7,816 nt of DNA from an uncultured Pirellulaceae bacterium (GTDB lineage: Bacteria > Planctomycetota > Planctomycetia > Pirellulales > Pirellulaceae), in contig CAMYKF010000757.1 of the NCBI GenBank assembly GCA_947258905.1, positions 2,255 through 10,070 on the forward strand, written 5' to 3'. Under the pieces are notes generated by a model. The model had not been told where the DNA came from, ran no database searches, and saw only the letters and a program-made list of their open reading frames with translations. The position numbers and the translations under genes are program-made. Positions 5,254 through 7,816 of this stretch are shown here, in pieces. Numbering within the stretch: position 1 is the first letter of the stretch; each line of letters opens with the position of its first letter.

Positions 5254-7302
5254 ATGTCGCAGAAAATGCGTTGGACAAGCGTCCTGCCCTTTGCCCTGAC
5301 CATTTTGCTGGGAGCGTTTTTGGTCTTTCAGGTGCAACCGGTATTCAGCAATTCCGTGTTGCCCTGGTTCGGCGGATCGCCCGCCGTGTGGACCACGTGC
5401 ATGTTGTTCTTTCAGGTCGTGCTGTTTGGCGGTTACCTGTACGCTCACCTGTTGTCGAGCCGGCTGGAGCCGAGGACTCAGGTCATTGTGCATTCGCTGT
5501 TGCTGGTTGCAGCCTTTTTGACTTTGCCGATCGAGCCCGATGCGGCGTGGAAGCCGAGTGGTGGTGAATCGCCGTTGCTGTATTTGCTGAGCCTGTTGAC
5601 GATCAATGTCGGCCTGCCGTATTTCGTGCTGTCCAGCACCGGACCGCTGGTCCAGTCGTGGTTGAGCTATCGCAAGCCGGACAAAAGCGTGTACCGATTG
5701 TTCGCCTTGTCCAATATCGGATCGCTGGTGGCCCTGCTGAGTTATCCGTTTTTGTTCGAGCCCATGTTGTCGCTCAGCAACCAGTCGTGGTTCTGGTCAG
5801 TCGGGTTCGGCGTATTTGCCGTATGCCAGATTGTATTGCTGGCCGGATTGTGGCGAACGAGCAAACCCCAACTGGCGGATGCGACGGGCGACGAGACGAT
5901 TCCCGAGCCAACACGCGGCCACCTGCAGGCCTGGCTGTTATTGCCGGCATTTGCTTCGGTGATGCTGCTGGCGATTACCAACCACGTCTGCCAGGACGTA
6001 GCCGTGATTCCATTCCTGTGGGTGCTGCCGCTGAGCATTTACCTGCTGAGTTTCATCATCAGCTTTGACCGTCCCGCCTGGTACCGGCCGAAACTGTTCG
6101 CGGCGATTTGTCTGGGCATGATGTTCCTGTGGACCTGGGCCGATGCCATCAACCCCGATCACTGGTTGCCACTGGAGATCCTGTACAACATGGCGATTCT
6201 GTTCATCGTGTGCATGTTGTGCCACGGCGAGGTGGCTCGCATCAAACCGCACACGCGTTACTTGACAAAATACTATCTGTTCCTGTCCGCCGGTGGCGCG
6301 GTGGGCGGACTGATCGTCGCGTTGATTTGTCCGCTGTTGTTCAATTCTTTTGTCGAGTACTCGGCCGGCATGCTGATCACGTTCGTGATGGCGCTGCTCA
6401 TGCTGTTGGCCCATCGCAGCTGGACATCGATAGACTTTAATCTGGATGTGGTCCGCCGGTTGAAATGGGCCGGCGTGGGCGTTGTCGTGCTGGCGACCTT
6501 GATGGGCGCCAGACAAAACCGCCAGGGGCTGGCGGATAACAACCGAAACTTTTTTGGCATGGTCAGGGTGATGCAATACGACAATGGCCGTGGCATGGTT
6601 CATGGCAACACGTTGCACGGTTCCCAATTGCAGGAACCCAACCATCGCATCGCCACCAGTTATTTTGGACGCGAAAGCGGCATTGGTCGCACGTTGCGGT
6701 ACAAGGCCGGGCAAGGTCCGATGCACGTCTGCACCTGTGGTCTGGGCGTCGGCACCATGGCGACCTACGGCCGAACAGGCGACCGGTTTGAGTTCATTGA
6801 GATCAATCCGGTCGTGGAGGATTTCGCACGCGAGTATTTCACGTTCCTCGAAGACTCGGCTGCCGATGTCACGGTGCACATCGGCGATGGCCGTCTGGTG
6901 CTGGAACGCTCACCGGAAAAGTTCGACATCGTGGCGATTGATGTGTTTAGCAGCGATGCGGTGCCGGCCCATTTGCTGACGGTCGAGGCAATGCAACTGT
7001 ACCGGAATCGCGTCAAGGAAGACGGACTGATTGCCGTCAATGTGATCAATCGCCATCTGGATATTGCCAGACAGGTGCACAGGCTGGCCCGTGAGATCGG
7101 CTGGCACAGTCGCGAGATCCGCGCCGAAGCAGACCTCGAAAAGGCGATGTTCCAGTCGCAGTGGGTCGTTATTGCCAGGGACGCCGATGTGTTTGCCGAT
7201 CCGGCGTTTGGCGAGACTCGAACACCCGATGCCGCACGTATCGACGCCACTCCTGCGTGGACCGATCAATTCCACAACCTGTTCAGCTTGCTGAAATTTT
7301 GA
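5254..7302 (+). CDS. Polytopic membrane protein fused to a spermidine-synthase-like domain
   Basis: From ATG 5254 the product is 682 aa. Residues 1-420 contain about 12-13 hydrophobic helices (from 9-28 to about 404-418) and phrases known from this fused family, such as VFQVQP (24-29) and RLFALSNIGSL (148-158). After the membrane part comes NRNFFGMVRV (430-439), then MVHGNTLHGSQ (448-458). A Rossmann nucleotide-binding domain follows: GLGVGT (496-501), FIEINP (514-519), IGDGR, and DVFSSDAVP with D563 and D568. The fold matches SAM/dcSAM-binding spermidine synthases. However, the aminopropyltransferase signature around the catalytic aspartate (usually a T-D-P) reads S-S-D-A-V-P, so polyamine synthesis should not be assumed; the true reaction is unknown. 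I chose M at 5254 because the first helix starts soon after it; ATG 5266 is a close alternative and the frame is open from 5143. No strong ribosome site precedes any candidate. It is transcribed away from the YHS-type gene. Confidence 0.9.
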   Translation: MSQKMRWTSVLPFALTILLGAFLVFQVQPVFSNSVLPWFGGSPAVWTTCMLFFQVVLFGGYLYAHLLSSRLEPRTQVIVHSLLLVAAFLTLPIEPDAAWKPSGGESPLLYLLSLLTINVGLPYFVLSSTGPLVQSWLSYRKPDKSVYRLFALSNIGSLVALLSYPFLFEPMLSLSNQSWFWSVGFGVFAVCQIVLLAGLWRTSKPQLADATGDETIPEPTRGHLQAWLLLPAFASVMLLAITNHVCQDVAVIPFLWVLPLSIYLLSFIISFDRPAWYRPKLFAAICLGMMFLWTWADAINPDHWLPLEILYNMAILFIVCMLCHGEVARIKPHTRYLTKYYLFLSAGGAVGGLIVALICPLLFNSFVEYSAGMLITFVMALLMLLAHRSWTSIDFNLDVVRRLKWAGVGVVVLATLMGARQNRQGLADNNRNFFGMVRVMQYDNGRGMVHGNTLHGSQLQEPNHRIATSYFGRESGIGRTLRYKAGQGPMHVCTCGLGVGTMATYGRTGDRFEFIEINPVVEDFAREYFTFLEDSAADVTVHIGDGRLVLERSPEKFDIVAIDVFSSDAVPAHLLTVEAMQLYRNRVKEDGLIAVNVINRHLDIARQVHRLAREIGWHSREIRAEADLEKAMFQSQWVVIARDADVFADPAFGETRTPDAARIDATPAWTDQFHNLFSLLKF

Positions 7303-7303
7303 T

Positions 7304-7325
7304 CGTCGCCTTTCGTCCGGCGGCG
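7304..7325 (+). terminator. Weak hairpin just after the membrane synthase-like gene
   Basis: CGTCGCC (7304-7310) pairs with GGCGGCG (7319-7325), one position being a G-U pair, with an 8-base loop. It begins one base after the TGA. No T-run follows, so it is at best a partial or Rho-assisted stop. Confidence 0.3.
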
Positions 7326-7354
7326 TGACTGGGGGTGCGGAATATCATCATTGT

Positions 7355-7414
7355 CCTTGGTCCTTGTCCTTGTCACCATTGGTGACGCGAGGCAGGACGA
7401 GGACAAAGACAAGG
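7355..7414. repeat. Long imperfect hairpin built of GACRAR-type hexamers
   Basis: The left arm 7355-7374 (CCTTGGTCCTTGTCCTTGTC) and right arm 7396-7414 are complementary over 19 positions with one single-base bulge, one C-A mismatch and one G-U pair. Inside sits a second perfect 7-bp dyad, GTCACCA, T, TGGTGAC (7372-7386). The right arm is followed by TTTT at 7416-7419, so in plus-strand RNA it could act as terminator for the gene ending at 7302. Each arm is itself a run of degenerate hexamers, so it may instead be two inverted microsatellite-like tracts. Confidence 0.55.
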
Positions 7415-7427
7415 ATTTTGCGATCGA

Positions 7428-7655
7428 GTGACCACCGTTATGGGCATTGCCTATGCGATCGTTGCATTCGTCCTGCTGGCCTTGACCGGCTGGTATCAGG
7501 CAAGACGACGCACACGTCACGCAGAAGCCATTGCTGAACAAGCCAGGTTGAGCGATACCCCGGGTTACGTGGCTGCCAAATCACATGAGTGGTCGACTTG
7601 GTCAGCGCGAACATGGCGGGCAAGTCATGACAGGTTGCCGCGCAGCGTCGGGTGA
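7428..7655 (+). CDS. Possible small single-pass membrane protein, unrecognised
   Basis: A 75-codon frame from GTG 7428; ATG 7440 would give 71 residues. The N-terminus is a plausible membrane helix (GIAYAIVAFVLLALTGWY), followed by a strongly basic stop-transfer segment (QARRRTRH) and an alanine/glutamate-rich helix. The last 20 or so residues (from STWSARTWRAS) look less protein-like. An AAGGA lies 12 bases before the GTG, farther than usual. It starts just after the hexamer hairpin and ends before two tandem arrays. Helix plus basic flank suggests a real small inner-membrane protein, but length and surroundings leave chance translation of non-coding DNA possible. I do not recognise a family. 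Confidence 0.35.
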   Translation: MTTVMGIAYAIVAFVLLALTGWYQARRRTRHAEAIAEQARLSDTPGYVAAKSHEWSTWSARTWRASHDRLPRSVG

Positions 7656-7695
7656 GGGCAAGTGGTCGGGGCGAGACATTACCGAATGGCGGCCG

Positions 7696-7722
7696 GACGA
7701 AGACGAAGACGAGGACGAAGAC
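7696..7722. repeat. GACGAR hexamer tandem array
   Basis: Four hexamers GACGAA, GACGAA, GACGAG, GACGAA followed by GAC. On the minus strand this translates as a serine run, but that frame is an artefact of the repeat. The same hexamer type makes up the right arm of the hairpin at 7396-7414 and, inverted, the left arm at 7355-7374. Confidence 0.8.
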
Positions 7723-7733
7723 TGGCGAGGGGG

Positions 7734-7792
7734 GAATTGTGAACAGTGAATGATGAATGGTGAATGGTGAATGGTGAATGGTGAATGGTGAA
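7734..7792. repeat. GAATGGT heptamer tandem array
   Basis: Eight heptamers in one phase. Five perfect GAATGGT units (7755-7789) are preceded by three degenerate ones (GAATTGT, GAACAGT, GAATGAT) and followed by GAA. A uniform core with decayed units on one side is typical of an array growing by slippage. It resembles the short tandemly repeated repetitive sequences of cyanobacteria in unit length, though not in sequence. No gene overlaps it convincingly. Confidence 0.85.
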
Positions 7793-7816
7793 CGCCCCTC
7801 ATCCGACCCCGGCTTG

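Noticed and set aside
5938..6879. 313-codon minus-strand frame rich in His, Gln and Arg
   Set aside because: Antisense to the membrane synthase-like gene, whose motifs are clear; the composition is that of a shadow frame.
5254..7302. Plain speE annotation (spermidine synthase)
   Set aside because: The aminopropyltransferase signature is not conserved and most of the protein is membrane helices; only the fold is shared.
7734..7792. CRISPR array
   Set aside because: Units are 7 bases, directly adjacent with no spacers; it is a simple tandem array and no cas gene is nearby.
7602..7802. Minus-strand frame with a serine run and HHSPF repeats
   Set aside because: Made by translating the hexamer and heptamer arrays; it has no other protein-like content.
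1..7816. tRNA, rRNA or riboswitch genes
   Set aside because: No cloverleaf-like or known RNA motif was recognised by eye on either strand.

Overview
The window reads as chromosomal DNA of a moderately GC-rich Gram-negative bacterium. A planctomycete (Pirellulaceae-like) is the best guess. The reasons are a signal-peptide protein with a YHS/TRASH-like cysteine motif, a large membrane protein fused to a spermidine-synthase-like domain, an ISAs1-family insertion sequence, and intergenic DNA rich in short tandem repeats. This assignment is inference from style of content; no rRNA or marker gene is present.

Left third (1-2181, minus strand): a sugar-uptake ABC transporter operon read right to left. 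First comes the C-terminal remnant of what looks like a galactose-mutarotase-superfamily protein, then a lipoprotein solute-binding protein, then a MalF/UgpA-type permease that runs off the left edge. The permease start follows the binding-protein stop by 9 bases, so the two are probably translationally coupled.

Centre (2182-3433): a complete-looking ISAs1-family insertion sequence of about 1252 bp, with 13-bp terminal inverted repeats (12/13 identical) and an intact 375-aa transposase on the plus strand. It cuts off the mutarotase-like gene. No target-site duplication is visible and the missing 5' part of that gene is not on the other side, so DNA next to the element was probably deleted or rearranged. 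It is followed by a perfect 21-bp palindrome and a near copy of its core, between two convergent genes.

Right half: a minus-strand envelope protein (3515-4951) with YHS-like cysteines, two membrane helices and a helix-hairpin-helix-like stretch. About 300 bp of non-coding DNA separates it from a divergent plus-strand gene (5254-7302) for a polytopic membrane protein fused to a spermidine-synthase-like Rossmann domain. The last 500 bp hold a long imperfect hairpin built of GACRAR-type hexamers, a possible small membrane protein, a hexamer array and a heptamer array.

I see no convincing undescribed defence or biosynthetic system. The points most worth following are the IS-linked truncation, the two lineage-type envelope/membrane proteins, and the short-repeat family at the right end.
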